Shown one piece after another: positions 36,484 to 44,970 of a DNA stretch of 64,000 nucleotides. The translations under genes were made by a program, and so were the position numbers. Position 1 is the first letter of the stretch. Every line of letters begins with the position of its first letter. The notes below the pieces were generated by a model. The model made no database searches. It was not told the DNA's origin and saw only the letters and a program-made list of their open reading frames with translations. The stretch comes from Brevibacillus laterosporus DSM 25. Lineage in GTDB: Bacteria; Bacillota; Bacilli; Brevibacillales; Brevibacillaceae. The stretch covers positions 4,749,501 through 4,813,500 of the forward strand of contig NZ_CP017705.1 of assembly GCF_002706795.1 (NCBI RefSeq), written 5' to 3'.

Positions 36484-38949
36484 TTAATTTGCTTGCATTT
36501 GTTCTAATTCCCACTTTTGATTATCAGTGCCTTTATAATCACGTACCTGAATGTTAGACCCGTTTGAAGTAGCCGAACCATCTACATCTAACACTTTAGT
36601 AGGATCTTTCTTGTTTTTTAAAATATAGAAACCATTACCTATCGATTCAGGAATCCAAAAATGTTCTGCCTTCCCTTCAAACGGTGTAGCAAATACATTG
36701 GTTGAATCCTGATAAGCATTCCAAGCCATAATTTGATCGTTATTTTCTAAACTTCTAATTACATACGCTTTATGAGAGTCATCATATTCTAATTTCCATT
36801 TTTGATTACTGCCATTGAGATTTTCCCACACCGTGATATTATTATCGCTTCTATTCCAATCAACTAGACTGGTATTCTTTACTGCTGTTTTTATTTGATA
36901 GGTACCATCCTCAATTATTCTGCTGGGTTCTAACACACCATTTTCATTAAAATAATACTTTTTCCCATCTATCGTTTGCCAACCAGTTTGCAGCACATCA
37001 TATTTATAGTAATTTTCTTCCCCATCTATTTCCCAACTAGATAACTCAATATCATCTGTAGGTTCATCCTTCTTCGGTGAGATTAGTATATTCATGCGAG
37101 CATGTAATTGGACATCATAGATATTTTTTGTTTCCATGTCTTCTAATTGTTTTTCTATATTTTCAGCTGTTTCTTCATCAAACACCAATTTAAAATCATC
37201 TATACTCGTATTTTTGTAAGATAATGTTCCGTTCTTGTCTTCAAATTCAAAAGCTAATTGGAGCGCTTCTCCTAATGTAACATCTGGCTTCGTTTGTTCG
37301 ATCATGTCATCAGGATCAACGGCAGCTACTCGTCTTTCTATTTCTGAATCGTCTGGTGTTTTTAAGATCAATCGAGCAGTTGTTTCCTCGATTTGAGGGA
37401 TGATATGACTCCACTGCTTATCTTTATCTACCTCAACTAATTTTGTTTTAGGATCGATTACACCTACATAACCGGAAACTTGGTCTGTTTCCAATCGCAT
37501 TTGTTTTGTCTGCTCCAGAATATCAAGTTGATCCTTGTTGATTGTGATGGGGCTGGACCCAAAATCGTCTTTGGTTTGTAGGGAAATGGCTGCTTGATCT
37601 TTGCTTGGATAAAAACGGTCTGGTAACACTACATTTGCTAGCTGGTTTTCTTTTGCTTTTATCGTTGCAATGGTATCGTTTTTACCTAGTACGAGAGAAG
37701 TAGTAGGTGCTGCTTCATAGATAGGAGCTGTACCATTATTAACATATCGGATATTCGCGTTGAAATAGGCAGCTTCTCCTGCATTTAAACCTATGCTCTT
37801 GGACCAGTTCCTTCCCAAACTCTCTGAACTCGAATGATCGATGGTTACTGTCTGTGAATTGCTATCGCTAAAATTAGTGGATACACTTCCACCAAAGTTA
37901 AATAAGGAAACATTGACTTCAGCTCCAACAGATACTTCTGTTGAATGAGTATTGCTTGTGGACGTACTTCCACTGATCGTGTTACTTGCATTTCCCCCAT
38001 TTTCTAGCGTTTCATTTCTATTTTTCGAAATAATGAATTTGTCCATATGGACCTGTAAATTAGGATACGCAGCAAGTAACGGATGTCTCACTTTTACCTT
38101 CTTATCAATGATTCCTGATACTTTCGCGAAATCGCTATATGGATCAGAAGCCGTGCTCCATTTATAAGCAGAGGATGTATATTTTGTTAACGGTTCTCCA
38201 AATCTCGTTACTTTTTTTCCATGGACTTTTTCAATCCAAGGCATCAGGGTGAGTTTTTTATTCTTGATATCCAAGGTATATCCTTCATTTTCTAACGAAT
38301 CAGGGATGCCGTCACCATCAGTATCTTCGACTCCGTCATCAGAAGTTGCTGAAATACTTCTTTTTTTTCTACTGGATTCATTCTCTGGTTGATTTTTTAT
38401 GTCAGGTAGAAGTAAATTTCCCTCTGGAATTATTTCTTTCTTTCCTGCAGGAGTTATCCATTTTAGCTGTAAGCCAAATTCGTTAGCTGTAGGGGATTCT
38501 GGCTTATAGGTTATTTTTACTTTATATAGCTTCCCTTTTTCTAGATAGATTTTTTGCGTAGAGGAGGATTGATCGATGACTTGTTGATCATCTATCCATA
38601 ATATGGTGTGGTCATTATCTGACGTGGAGAAAGTATATTCACCTGATTTTCCTGCTTTTACAAATCCTGTCCACATAGCGGATTTAAATTGTTTTAATTC
38701 ATCAGGTAACATATCATCGATTTGATCGTTATCAACGGATAGATCACCAGACTCTGAATTCGAAATCAGAGCGGTTTCTTTTAACTCTTTATCAGTAAAG
38801 TAGTAGCCTAATAAGCCTTTAAAATTAGCGTCTTGGTCGTTGATTACTTCTTTCTCGCTTGAAGCCGCATGTGATAGTTCTGGATAGGTGGTGAATTGAC
38901 CGAGGAGTGCGGTTGCTAGTAAGCACGTATACATTTTAGGTAATTTCAT
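36484..38949 (-). CDS. Toxin B component: protective-antigen/Vip1-like pore former with ricin-type lectin C-terminus
   Basis: An 821-residue secreted protein. Residues 1-28 are a signal peptide. Residues 42-185 are a PA14 domain (GLLGYYF...GEYTFSTSDNDHTILWIDD). RKKR at 194-197 matches the furin-type activation site of anthrax PA, followed by a calcium loop DTDGDGIPDSLE (209-220). Residues 225-640 cover the ToxB pore-forming and heptamer regions, including the Ser/Thr-rich membrane-inserting stretch (about 320-380) and TLGEALQLAFEFEDKNG (558-574), which resembles the PA segment near the phi clamp. The C-terminus differs from PA: a choline-binding-like GWQTIDGKKYYFNENG (656-671), then a ricin B-type beta-trefoil (683-818) with QKW repeats. 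The protein should bind cell-surface sugar, oligomerise after cleavage and translocate the A component. Confidence 0.88.
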   Translation of the reverse strand: MKLPKMYTCLLATALLGQFTTYPELSHAASSEKEVINDQDANFKGLLGYYFTDKELKETALISNSESGDLSVDNDQIDDMLPDELKQFKSAMWTGFVKAGKSGEYTFSTSDNDHTILWIDDQQVIDQSSSTQKIYLEKGKLYKVKITYKPESPTANEFGLQLKWITPAGKKEIIPEGNLLLPDIKNQPENESSRKKRSISATSDDGVEDTDGDGIPDSLENEGYTLDIKNKKLTLMPWIEKVHGKKVTRFGEPLTKYTSSAYKWSTASDPYSDFAKVSGIIDKKVKVRHPLLAAYPNLQVHMDKFIISKNRNETLENGGNASNTISGSTSTSNTHSTEVSVGAEVNVSLFNFGGSVSTNFSDSNSQTVTIDHSSSESLGRNWSKSIGLNAGEAAYFNANIRYVNNGTAPIYEAAPTTSLVLGKNDTIATIKAKENQLANVVLPDRFYPSKDQAAISLQTKDDFGSSPITINKDQLDILEQTKQMRLETDQVSGYVGVIDPKTKLVEVDKDKQWSHIIPQIEETTARLILKTPDDSEIERRVAAVDPDDMIEQTKPDVTLGEALQLAFEFEDKNGTLSYKNTSIDDFKLVFDEETAENIEKQLEDMETKNIYDVQLHARMNILISPKKDEPTDDIELSSWEIDGEENYYKYDVLQTGWQTIDGKKYYFNENGVLEPSRIIEDGTYQIKTAVKNTSLVDWNRSDNNITVWENLNGSNQKWKLEYDDSHKAYVIRSLENNDQIMAWNAYQDSTNVFATPFEGKAEHFWIPESIGNGFYILKNKKDPTKVLDVDGSATSNGSNIQVRDYKGTDNQKWELEQMQAN

Positions 38950-38989
38950 CGTATCGACTCTTTTCTATTGTAGATGTAATGAAATCTTA

Positions 38990-39019
38990 CCAACATAAAG
39001 CATATTTCTTTATGGTTGG
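38990..39019. promoter_or_regulatory. Inverted repeat upstream of toxin B
   Basis: CCAACATAAAG (38990-39000) and CTTTATGGTTGG (39008-39019) form a near-perfect inverted repeat 41 bases before the toxin B start codon. It could be an operator or a 5' UTR hairpin. No convincing -35/-10 pair is visible. Confidence 0.4.
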
Positions 39020-39074
39020 AATAAATTTCATTATTTTTTGTAACATCACTTTATCATTCGTTTTTTTGTTTAAT

Positions 39075-39117
39075 AAATAGCAGAAAGTTCCTTTGATTAA
39101 GGAACTTTCTGCTATTT
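39075..39117. terminator. Perfect 19-bp hairpin between toxin B and the IS element
   Basis: AAATAGCAGAAAGTTCCTT (39075-39093) is repeated exactly inverted at 39099-39117 with a 5-base loop. There is no continuous T-tract, but TATTTATT follows on the minus strand. It may stop transcription coming from the IS element toward the toxin. Confidence 0.5.
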
Positions 39118-39298
39118 ACAAACCATATAATTGTGATTTTCGGCACAAAATGTCTAAAACGTGTACAGAGAATACTAGGTTAATATAAAATTATTTGAGT
39201 TTTTAAATGGAGTTCTGCCCTTTTTAAAGTTAATTTATTCCCTACTTTTTGTTTCTGATGGATCTGAGTCAATATCTTGGACACAAAAAAGTTAAGTG

Positions 39299-40175
39299 CT
39301 AGGATACGTTTCTCAGCAAATCTTCTACTGCTTGTGGTGTTTTGTATCCTAAACCTCCATGTATCCGTTTGCGATTGTACCAGCCTTCTAGATATGTAAA
39401 AAGCGCAAGCTTTGCTGACTTATAATCTATGTACGTCACATGGTTTACTTCTTCTTTTTTCAGTATAGCATGAAATGACTCCATGCAGGCATTATCATAG
39501 GGGCACCCCTTTTTGCTACATGAGTGAATTATGTGGTATTCCTCAACACGCTGTGCGAAATCTTGACTTGTGTACTGTGTACCTAAATCGGTATGAAGCA
39601 CGAAACCCTTTGCGGTTTTTTGAGTGACGTATGCATTTTCTAACGCATGTAAAACGAACCCTACTGTCATATTCTGAGAAAAAGAGTATCCAACAATTTT
39701 CTTTGAATGTAGATCAAGAACGGATGCCAAATAGCACCATCCATCTTGAAGAGTATGGATATAGGTAATATCTGCTACCCATTTCTCGTTACTAGATGTT
39801 GTTGTAAAGTCTTGATCTAGTATATTAGGTCTTTCTATTACTCTATCTTTACTTGATTGCGGGCGGAATTTCTTCCTTGTAATTGATCGAATGTCTGCCT
39901 TTTTCATAAGTCGCTGAGTTCTGTTCAAACTAATAGAAACACCTTCACTTCTTAGCAGAAAGTGATTTTTGGAGCACCATAACGTCCCTTACTTTCCAGG
40001 TGAATTTGCATGATTCTTTTCGTAATCTGCTGGTTTTCATTTTCACGAGGGGAAGCTTCTTTCTTATAGGAGTAGTAAGTGCGCCTTGGTATATTTAGTA
40101 CCTCACACATAATCTGGATAGGATGCTTTTCTTTATTCGTCTCAATGAATTGGTTTAACTCAGCTACGTCTATTT
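39299..40175 (-). pseudogene. IS3-family transposase OrfB (DDE), frameshifted
   Basis: The first part, in the frame entered by -1 slippage from orfA, reads EKIDVAELNQFIETNKEKHP and continues to SKGRYGAPKI, where a missing base at about 39961-39970 throws it into an early stop (39952-39954). The rest is open in the next frame down to 39299 and holds the DDE core: WVADITYI, LHTDLGTQYTS and the late glutamate in CMESFHAILKKEEV. Restoring one base (GAPKI-HFLLRSEGVSISLNRTQRLM) gives one continuous protein of the usual length of about 290 residues. Confidence 0.85.
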
Positions 40176-40445
40176 TTTCGCGAATATGGCCATAGCCTTT
40201 TTTAGAATTTCATTTTCTTGCTTCAATCGGAGCATTTCTTTCTGCATAACAGCGACTTCTTTTGGTGTAATGGCTTTTACTCCTTCTCCAAAAGGAGTAA
40301 ATTCTTTCACCCATTTACAAATGGTTACTTCTGATATGCCATATTCGCTAGATAAACTCTTTACCTTGTGACCAGAATGATAAAGGTCTACAATTGTTCT
40401 TTTAAAATCTTCCTTGTATTTCTTGTTTGTACTATTTTGTTTCAT
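40170..40445 (-). CDS. IS3-family transposase OrfA
   Basis: A 91-residue DNA-binding subunit of the IS150 type. The HTH is VKSLSSEYGISEVTICKWVKEF, followed by a leucine-zipper-like helix (LRLKQENEILKKAMAIF) used for assembly. It ends at GCG AAA AAA TAG. The A-run immediately before the stop is the expected -1 slippage point that would fuse it to OrfB. It appears intact. Confidence 0.88.
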   Translation of the reverse strand: MKQNSTNKKYKEDFKRTIVDLYHSGHKVKSLSSEYGISEVTICKWVKEFTPFGEGVKAITPKEVAVMQKEMLRLKQENEILKKAMAIFAKK

Positions 40446-40640
40446 CCGTACTCATCTCCTATAAGTTCATTGTAAGAACTTAACTAAGAGGTGTCCATGA
40501 AACTATACTAACTCCACACAATTGAATGATTCTCCTCTTTATTAAACCATAAATTTTATATTTACTTTTGTCTTTGATAAGAGATGAAATTCGTCAGAGT
40601 GGGCGAATAAGTAGGAATATTTGTTAAAGCCAAGAAGCCA

Positions 40641-40835
40641 TCAAATACCTTCACCAAAATACGTTTGACCATCAAAAAAACCACGGGTTCCATCTCTAAG
40701 CCATGTTTTAATGATAGCTAGAAGTCGTTCTACTTTAGGCTCTTTTATTAAATATTCACCGCTACTACCATAGTAATAGCCATAATTTTTATTTAACTGA
40801 TGGTAGATATCTGAAAGAGTTATTTCTGGTTTCAT
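40641..40835 (-). CDS. Short hypothetical protein, possibly a fragment
   Basis: 64 residues from ATG 40835 (MKPEITLSDIYHQLNKNYG to DGQTYFGEGI). The reading frame stays open upstream to about 40883 and that stretch also looks coding (GKQYPSIPDYDHDLV), but it has no start codon and ends at a TAA. There is no ribosome site before the ATG. I read this as the C-terminal remnant of a longer gene, family unknown, lying beside the IS element that may have disturbed it. Confidence 0.4.
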   Translation of the reverse strand: MKPEITLSDIYHQLNKNYGYYYGSSGEYLIKEPKVERLLAIIKTWLRDGTRGFFDGQTYFGEGI

Positions 40836-40932
40836 GACTAAATCATGGTCATAATCAGGAATACTTGGATATTGTTTCCCTGGTTATATACCATAATCTT
40901 CGCACCCTTTGGTAACCTATTGTAAGGATTTC

Positions 40933-40979
40933 AAAAAAACAGCCAACTCCACTTTCTTACTCGTGAAATCGACTGTTTT
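40933..40979 (-). terminator. Terminator of brnQ
   Basis: On the minus strand AAAACAG...CTGTTTTTTT forms a stem with several internal pairs about 90 bases past the brnQ stop, ending in a run of seven Ts. Confidence 0.7.
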
Positions 40980-41069
40980 CTAACACGGGTCCCTTTACGT
41001 AACGTTATCAAAATAAACTTGATATTCGCCTTGTTAATACAAAGCGATTTGCCCCTAAGCTTTAGTCAT

Positions 41070-42446
41070 TTACTGACCTTCCTCTATTTGTGATAGGGAC
41101 GAGTGGGATATATTCTCTTTTTGTCCAGACTGTAACCGATTTTCTTTTCTTTTTCCCCATAAAAAACCGATACACGCTCCTACTAACGCTGGTAACACCC
41201 ATCCTATTCCTTGCTCATACAACGGAAGGTAGCGATATACATCTGTAATGAACGAGACATCTATATGGCTTTGCTGCAGGGCGTCTACTAAACTAATCAT
41301 AGCCGTACCCAGCAAGCTCATTTTATAAACTGATTTATATCCGTTAAAAAGGGAATGTCCAAATGATAAAACGATTAAAACAATTGTTAATGGATAGATC
41401 ACTAACAGAATTGGTACAGAAAAAACAATAATTTGATTTAGTCCTAAATTAGCAATAACCATACTCGTAAAGCATACAATTCCTGTCCAAACGGTATAAG
41501 AAAAACGTGGCATAAGCTTCGCAAAATACTGTCCGCAGGAGGTTATCAGGCCAACAGATGTTGTAACACAAGCGAGTGTAAATACTGTTCCTAATAAGAT
41601 CGTTCCATATTGTCCAAATAAATAAGTGGAAACAGCCGTCAAAATCTCTCCTCCATTTTGATAAGAAGGCAATAGGCTTTGGCTAACCGATCCCAAGTAA
41701 CCTAGCATGAGATAAATGAGAGCTAATAGTAAACCAGCAAATACTCCTGTTCTCATGGTAAGACGGGCAATTTGTTTTTTATTAGAAATATTTTTTCTCT
41801 CAAAAGCTGCAACGATAACTCCTCCAAATAGTAATGCAGCTAGTGTATCCATTGTCATATAACCTTCCATAAAGCCTTTAAATGTAGCGGACTGTAGATA
41901 TGCCTCAGCTGGTTTTCCAAAATCGCCAATCGGGTGAAACTGGCTTTGTATAAAAATAATTGTAATCATGGTAAGTAAAATAGGTGTTAAAATTTTTCCA
42001 ATCCGAGCAAACATTTTGGAAGGATTGAGACAGAGCCAAAAATTAATAGCAAAATAAATGAACGTATATACCGATAAAGTGAAAGAATTGGCGCGCAAAA
42101 AATCAGGTAAAAAGGGGACAACTCCCATTTCAAATGCAACGTTACCTGCACGAGGTATAACTAAAAAGGGTCCCAAGCATAAGTAAGTTGTCAAGGTGAA
42201 TATCACAGCAAAAATAGGATGAACTCGATTCGTTAAAACATCTAATCCCCCACTTTTAGCAATCGCGGCTACCCCTAAGATAGGCAGACCGACAGCAGTA
42301 ATTAGAAAGCCAAGCATAGCCTGCCATAAATTCTCTCCTGCCGAAAAACCAAGTCCCGGTGGGAAAACTAGATTACCTGCTCCAAAAAATAAAGCGAATA
42401 ACATAAGTCCAATATACAACTGTTCCTTCCATGATAACTGTTTCAT
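41070..42446 (-). CDS. brnQ: Branched-chain amino acid carrier BrnQ (LIVCS family)
   Basis: A sodium-coupled importer of Leu, Ile and Val with about twelve membrane helices. The N-terminus KEQLYIGLMLFALFFGAGNLVFPPGLG is the family hallmark, with the unwound FFGAGNLxFP segment. I start it at ATG 42446 (MKQLSWKEQ, 458 residues) because AAGGAG lies seven bases upstream; the in-frame start seven codons earlier has none. Two T-box leaders and a strong promoter precede it, so expression should rise when charged branched-chain tRNA is short. NRPS2 consumes Val and probably Leu, so the carrier may help feed it, though it is a normal housekeeping gene as well. Confidence 0.92.
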   Translation of the reverse strand: MKQLSWKEQLYIGLMLFALFFGAGNLVFPPGLGFSAGENLWQAMLGFLITAVGLPILGVAAIAKSGGLDVLTNRVHPIFAVIFTLTTYLCLGPFLVIPRAGNVAFEMGVVPFLPDFLRANSFTLSVYTFIYFAINFWLCLNPSKMFARIGKILTPILLTMITIIFIQSQFHPIGDFGKPAEAYLQSATFKGFMEGYMTMDTLAALLFGGVIVAAFERKNISNKKQIARLTMRTGVFAGLLLALIYLMLGYLGSVSQSLLPSYQNGGEILTAVSTYLFGQYGTILLGTVFTLACVTTSVGLITSCGQYFAKLMPRFSYTVWTGIVCFTSMVIANLGLNQIIVFSVPILLVIYPLTIVLIVLSFGHSLFNGYKSVYKMSLLGTAMISLVDALQQSHIDVSFITDVYRYLPLYEQGIGWVLPALVGACIGFLWGKRKENRLQSGQKENISHSSLSQIEEGQ

Positions 42447-42467
42447 TTTTCTTCTCCTTTTTATCAA

Positions 42468-42757
42468 TAAATAAAACCTCCCACCTTATCATCAAAAAAA
42501 TGATGACTGAGGCGAGAGGTTCGCGGTACCACCCAGTTTCTCTAATCCACTCACGAGGATTAGACATTATGAAGTCAGAGACTTTCATCCGATAACGTGG
42601 ATCATCCGGTGTATATTACTTTGAGCATCTACTTTTTTACATGCTTTTCACATACACAGCTCATAGGCGACTTCGGAAAAAGATAGTGACCGTTCTTTCA
42701 GCCGTGGAACGGATTTCTGTGCATCTAGAGCCTCTTCCTACTACTCCTACTCATTGC
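42468..42757 (-). promoter_or_regulatory. T-box riboswitch 1 (proximal to brnQ), valine specifier likely
   Basis: Minus-strand leader. The T-box GGGTGGTACCGCGA lies at 42521-42534 (complement). The terminator stem AACCTCTCGCC...GGTGGGAGGTT with TTTTATTT follows at 42470-42520. Stem I begins near 42757 with AGTAGGAGTAGTAGG, and its 3' side has GAAGTCGCC, where GTC sits in the usual specifier position (valine). Confidence 0.85.
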
Positions 42758-42789
42758 AAGTAATGAAAATATGAAATTTTGCATCATTT

Positions 42790-43078
42790 ATAAAAATAAA
42801 AAATCTCAGAACGAAATGACATGTATCATTTCATTCTGAGGTGTATATTTTACACGGTACCACTCAGCTTTCTTGCTTTTTCACAAAAACAAGCTCTGTA
42901 AGTCAATATTATGACTCAAGTCTTTTAACGAGACTAACCGTTACTCACTACTCGTTCTTCCTCATTCTTTGGCGAGTAAAGCTCAAAGGTGACATTCAAT
43001 AATCAGTCCGTCACCACCCTTCCAGCCTCGGGGCGGCTCTCTATCACATACATGATTATCTACTATCCTTCTCAATGC
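42790..43078 (-). promoter_or_regulatory. T-box riboswitch 2 (distal), valine specifier likely
   Basis: A second complete T-box leader directly upstream of the first. The T-box GAGTGGTACCGTGT lies at 42852-42865 (complement). The terminator CTCAGAAYGAAATGAYA-type stem is at 42805-42840 and is followed by ATTTTTTATTTTT. Stem I begins near 43078 with GCATTGAGAAGGATAGTAG, and the 3' side has GAATGTCACC, again with GTC at the specifier. Confidence 0.85.
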
Positions 43079-43126
43079 TTTTCATATGAATTGTAACAAA
43101 CATTCAAACTTAGTTACTTTTTATTA

Positions 43127-43154
43127 ATTATAGCCAGCTTTTTTCTGGTGTCAA
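43127..43154 (-). promoter_or_regulatory. Sigma-A promoter of the T-box/brnQ transcript
   Basis: Consensus TTGACA (complement of 43149-43154), 16-base spacer, consensus TATAAT (complement of 43127-43132). It starts a leader of about 670 bases containing both T-boxes. Confidence 0.85.
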
Positions 43155-43191
43155 GCTGTATGTTGTTATTTCTGCAACGAGAGAAAAATGG

Positions 43192-44970
43192 TTAAACAGT
43201 AGATGCTTTATACTCATGCTCCTCTGAAAGACTTGTTTGCATCTTATATAAGCGAGAGTAGAAACCATTTTGCTTAAGAAGTTCTTCATGGCGCCCATGC
43301 TCAGCCACGTTTCCTTGATCTACAACGTAAATCATATCAGCATCCTCTACTGTTGAAAGGCGATGTGCGACGATCAATGTTGTTCTATCCTTCATCAGTT
43401 CCGCTAAGGCTCTTTGCACCCAATACTCCGATCCCGAATCCAATGCTGATGTCGCCTCATCCAATAAGAGAACGGGCGCATTTTTTACAATTGCCCGAGC
43501 AATGGCTATTCGTTGGCGCTGACCACCAGATAACAGGGCGCCACGTTCCCCTACACGCGTTTCATAGCCATCTGGCATATCCATAATAAAATCATGTGCA
43601 TATGCTGCTCTAGTAGCTTCAACGATTTCCTCATGAGTGGCATCTAGTTTTCCATAGCGAATATTCTCTTCAATTGTTCCCTCAAATAAATAGGCATCCT
43701 GTGGGACATAAGAGATCAGATTTCTCATTTCCTGAAGTGTATATTCCCCAATTGTTTTGCCAAACAGGCGAATGTCGCCGCTTTTTGCTGGATAATAACC
43801 CAGTAATAATTTAATCACCGTGCTTTTTCCACTTCCACTTGCTCCTACAAGTGCAGCCGTTTCTCCCTCTTCAATCGAGAACGAAAAATGATCTAACACT
43901 TTAGCGTCGGGATCATATTCAAAAACAACCTGATTCATTTCTAATACCTTGTCCTTTTGATGTGGTAGCTCTTCGGATAAGGCTGAATAACGTTCAGGTT
44001 CAATTGGTTCCTGAAGGAGTTCGATTACACGAGAAGCACCTGAAAGAGAGCTTTGTAAGATAGATAAAACCTGTCCCAGGTGAAGAAATCCTAATGTTAC
44101 TAATAGTTGCTGTTGGATGATCGCTACAAGAGATCCTACACCAATTACATCCTGTGCAACCATAATGATCCCAAATACCAGCATTCCACCAAAGCTTAAA
44201 AAGTTAATGAAAAAGTTGGTTCCTTCTAACAAAGCATTTTTGTGTCCTTGTTCAATGGTAGACGCTGTTACCTGTCCATTCATTTCGGTGTAGCGTCGCG
44301 TTACGACACGATGCAAATGGAACATTTTAACAATAGGGAGACCTGCTAAAAAATCATTCAATCGTTCCGTCAAAACTCCTTGTTGTTGCTGCGTTTTATC
44401 ACTTATCTTGCGCACTGATTTAGCAAATCGTGTATTAATATAGAGAGTTACTCCACTAAGAACGACCAGTACGGAGGCAAATCGCCAATCTACTAGAAAC
44501 ATGCCTATCAAAGATCCTACTAAAGAAAATAGAACGATCGCAATCGTCTTCACATGCTCTGAATACGTTCGCTCCATTGTCAGTAAATCATTACTCAATC
44601 TGGACATAATATCGCCTGAATGATGCTGTTCATAGTAACGGGATGGAAATCTCCCTACTTGTTTAAATAACATAAGTCTTACATCAGCCATTACTTCTTT
44701 GACTGTACGACGATATATATAACTAAATGTAGGTGACAAGATACTTACTAGAAGTAGTGTCCCACTCACCATGATTACTGCTCGAATTAACAAAGTAGTA
44801 TCCTTGCCGCTTGCAAAATCAGTTAAATCCTTAAATACAAACGGTAAAACGATCACGATACCAGCCTGAATGAAACCATCGCCTAACATACCAAAAATAT
44901 ATTTCTTCTTTCTAGCACCCATAAAAGATAGCAGATATACAAGTTCGTTCAGCCATTTTTTTATGAACAT
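43192..44970 (-). CDS. ABC exporter half-transporter 2 (TycE-like)
   Basis: A 592-residue fused membrane-ATPase protein. About six membrane helices lie in residues 20-310. The nucleotide-binding domain has Walker A GASGSGKST, signature LSGGQRQRIAIARAI, Walker B VLLLDEATSALD and the H-loop VAHRLS. It overlaps the preceding ABC gene by ten bases (the start is inside the upstream stop region, with GAGGAGG before it), so the two are translationally coupled and probably form a heterodimer. Their place right after the peptide synthetase matches tycD/tycE of the tyrocidine operon. Export or immunity for the cyclic peptide is inferred. Confidence 0.9.
   Translation of the reverse strand: MFIKKWLNELVYLLSFMGARKKKYIFGMLGDGFIQAGIVIVLPFVFKDLTDFASGKDTTLLIRAVIMVSGTLLLVSILSPTFSYIYRRTVKEVMADVRLMLFKQVGRFPSRYYEQHHSGDIMSRLSNDLLTMERTYSEHVKTIAIVLFSLVGSLIGMFLVDWRFASVLVVLSGVTLYINTRFAKSVRKISDKTQQQQGVLTERLNDFLAGLPIVKMFHLHRVVTRRYTEMNGQVTASTIEQGHKNALLEGTNFFINFLSFGGMLVFGIIMVAQDVIGVGSLVAIIQQQLLVTLGFLHLGQVLSILQSSLSGASRVIELLQEPIEPERYSALSEELPHQKDKVLEMNQVVFEYDPDAKVLDHFSFSIEEGETAALVGASGSGKSTVIKLLLGYYPAKSGDIRLFGKTIGEYTLQEMRNLISYVPQDAYLFEGTIEENIRYGKLDATHEEIVEATRAAYAHDFIMDMPDGYETRVGERGALLSGGQRQRIAIARAIVKNAPVLLLDEATSALDSGSEYWVQRALAELMKDRTTLIVAHRLSTVEDADMIYVVDQGNVAEHGRHEELLKQNGFYSRLYKMQTSLSEEHEYKASTV

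Larger units (their letters stand above)
39278..40497 (-). mobile_element. IS3-family (IS150-like) insertion sequence with a broken transposase
   Basis: The element is about 1220 bp. The ends are inverted repeats TGGACAC....AAGTTAAGTGCT (left, from 39278) and the complement of TGGACAC....TAGTTAAGTTCT (right, ending 40497). It has the usual orfA/orfB pair with an A-run frameshift site at the junction, but orfB has lost a base, so the copy should be unable to transpose by itself. No clear target duplication is seen at the ends. Confidence 0.85.

Noticed and set aside
42447..42467. BrnQ start at 42467
   Set aside because: The AAGGAG site fits ATG 42446 and falls inside the longer frame.
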